From positions 1 to 6,699 of the forward strand of contig WLIH01000153.1 of NCBI GenBank assembly GCA_009702305.1: a stretch of DNA of 6,699 nucleotides, given 5' to 3'. Position 1 is the stretch's first letter. Every line of letters starts with the position of its first letter. Positions 6,569 to 6,699 of the stretch are shown one piece after another. Under the pieces are notes generated by a model. The model was not told the origin of the DNA. It searched no databases and was given only the letters and a program-made list of their open reading frames with translations. The DNA is from Actinomycetota bacterium (GTDB lineage Bacteria; Actinomycetota; Actinomycetes; Propionibacteriales; Nocardioidaceae). The position numbers and the translations under genes were made by a program.

Positions 6569-6602
6569 CTGTCAAGCCACCCGAGGAGAGGTCCCCTGTT
6601 TC

Positions 6603-6699
6603 ATGTCTGTGACGCATGCTGATTACCGGTTGAGTCAGTTGGATCAGCTGGAGGCGGAGTCGATCCATATTTTCCGTGAGGTCGCGGCTGAGTTCGAGA
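6603..6699 (+). CDS. cysD: Sulfate adenylyltransferase subunit 2 (N-terminal part)
   Basis: The gene runs off the right edge; 32 complete codons are visible. The peptide from residue 10, LSQLDQLEAESIHIFREV, followed by AAEFE, is the strongly conserved N-terminal helix of CysD; the E. coli protein has the closely similar LRQLEAESIHIIREVAAEF. CysD is the PP-loop ATP pyrophosphatase-type subunit that, with the GTPase CysN, makes adenosine 5'-phosphosulfate from sulfate and ATP, the first step of sulfate assimilation. The PP-loop SGGKDS region should lie just beyond the window. The ATG has a purine-rich GAGGAGAGG (6583-6591) upstream with an 11-base spacer, rather long but usable. Ten of 32 codons end in T, unlike the neighbouring genes, which end almost only in G or C. 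The name rests on this short but distinctive segment. Confidence 0.87.
   Translation, partial: MSVTHADYRLSQLDQLEAESIHIFREVAAEFE

Noticed and set aside
6567..6572. TACTGT on the plus strand as the -10 box of cysD.
   Set aside because: It fits TANNNT and would give a leader of about 25 bases with the ribosome-binding site, but no -35 lies at normal spacing and the match is weak. It is kept only as a possibility.
6571..6576. TTGACA on the minus strand as the -35 box of tetR.
   Set aside because: It ends two bases before the TACAAT -10 candidate, and no good -10 lies 17 bases downstream of it. It may be chance, or part of a factor-binding site.
6557..6602. A riboswitch or other leader RNA in front of cysD.
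   Set aside because: Only 46 bases separate cysD from the divergent tetR start, which is too short for a SAM riboswitch, and no stable hairpin is visible there.
1..6699. A defence system, mobile element, CRISPR array or novel gene cluster.
   Set aside because: Every gene belongs to a well-known metabolic, repair or regulatory family. There are no transposase genes, integrase genes, spaced repeats or unrecognised genes in the window.

Overview
The window looks like a chromosomal segment of a high-GC actinobacterium. The coding regions have third positions that are almost all G or C. Genes are joined by ATGA stop/start overlaps. Two genes carry a TANNNT -10 box six bases before the start codon, the usual sign of actinobacterial leaderless transcripts. 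The protein style is reminiscent of Nocardioidaceae-type organisms, but I cannot fix the taxon from this window.

Left block (2-4714, + strand): five genes of a branched-chain (valine) catabolic operon. In order they are the C-terminal end of an isobutyryl-CoA-dehydrogenase-like acyl-CoA dehydrogenase, 3-hydroxyisobutyryl-CoA hydrolase, 3-hydroxyisobutyrate dehydrogenase (mmsB), enoyl-CoA hydratase, and an NAD(P)-dependent aldehyde dehydrogenase. Together they would take isobutyryl-CoA through methacrylyl-CoA, 3-hydroxyisobutyryl-CoA and 3-hydroxyisobutyrate to methylmalonate semialdehyde. The last gene is not a CoA-acylating MmsA: it keeps the general-base Glu of hydrolytic aldehyde dehydrogenases, so its exact substrate is open. 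The first two junctions are ATGA overlaps with good Shine-Dalgarno sequences. The third gap is 3 bases and the fourth 26.

Middle (4715-4800): nearly the whole convergent intergenic space is one very long hairpin, a 29-bp stem with a single mismatch, probably a bidirectional terminator.

Right block (4801-6556, - strand): a TetR-family regulator and, downstream of it, a winged-helix DNA glycosylase of the YcaQ/AlkX family with a Gln-Ile-Asp catalytic-type motif. Between them is a four-copy 11-bp tandem repeat that runs over the tetR stop codon. Both genes appear to have their own leaderless promoter.

Right edge (6603-6699, + strand): the first 32 codons of cysD (sulfate adenylyltransferase subunit 2), divergent from tetR across only 46 bp. 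A 14-bp dyad (TGGACATTTGTCCA) at the tetR start is a good operator candidate, so the TetR protein may repress itself and possibly the sulfate-assimilation gene. The cysD start uses clearly more T-ending codons than the rest of the window.

I see no tRNA, rRNA, CRISPR array, insertion sequence or new multi-gene system. The most interesting material is in the intergenic regions and at the tetR/cysD boundary.
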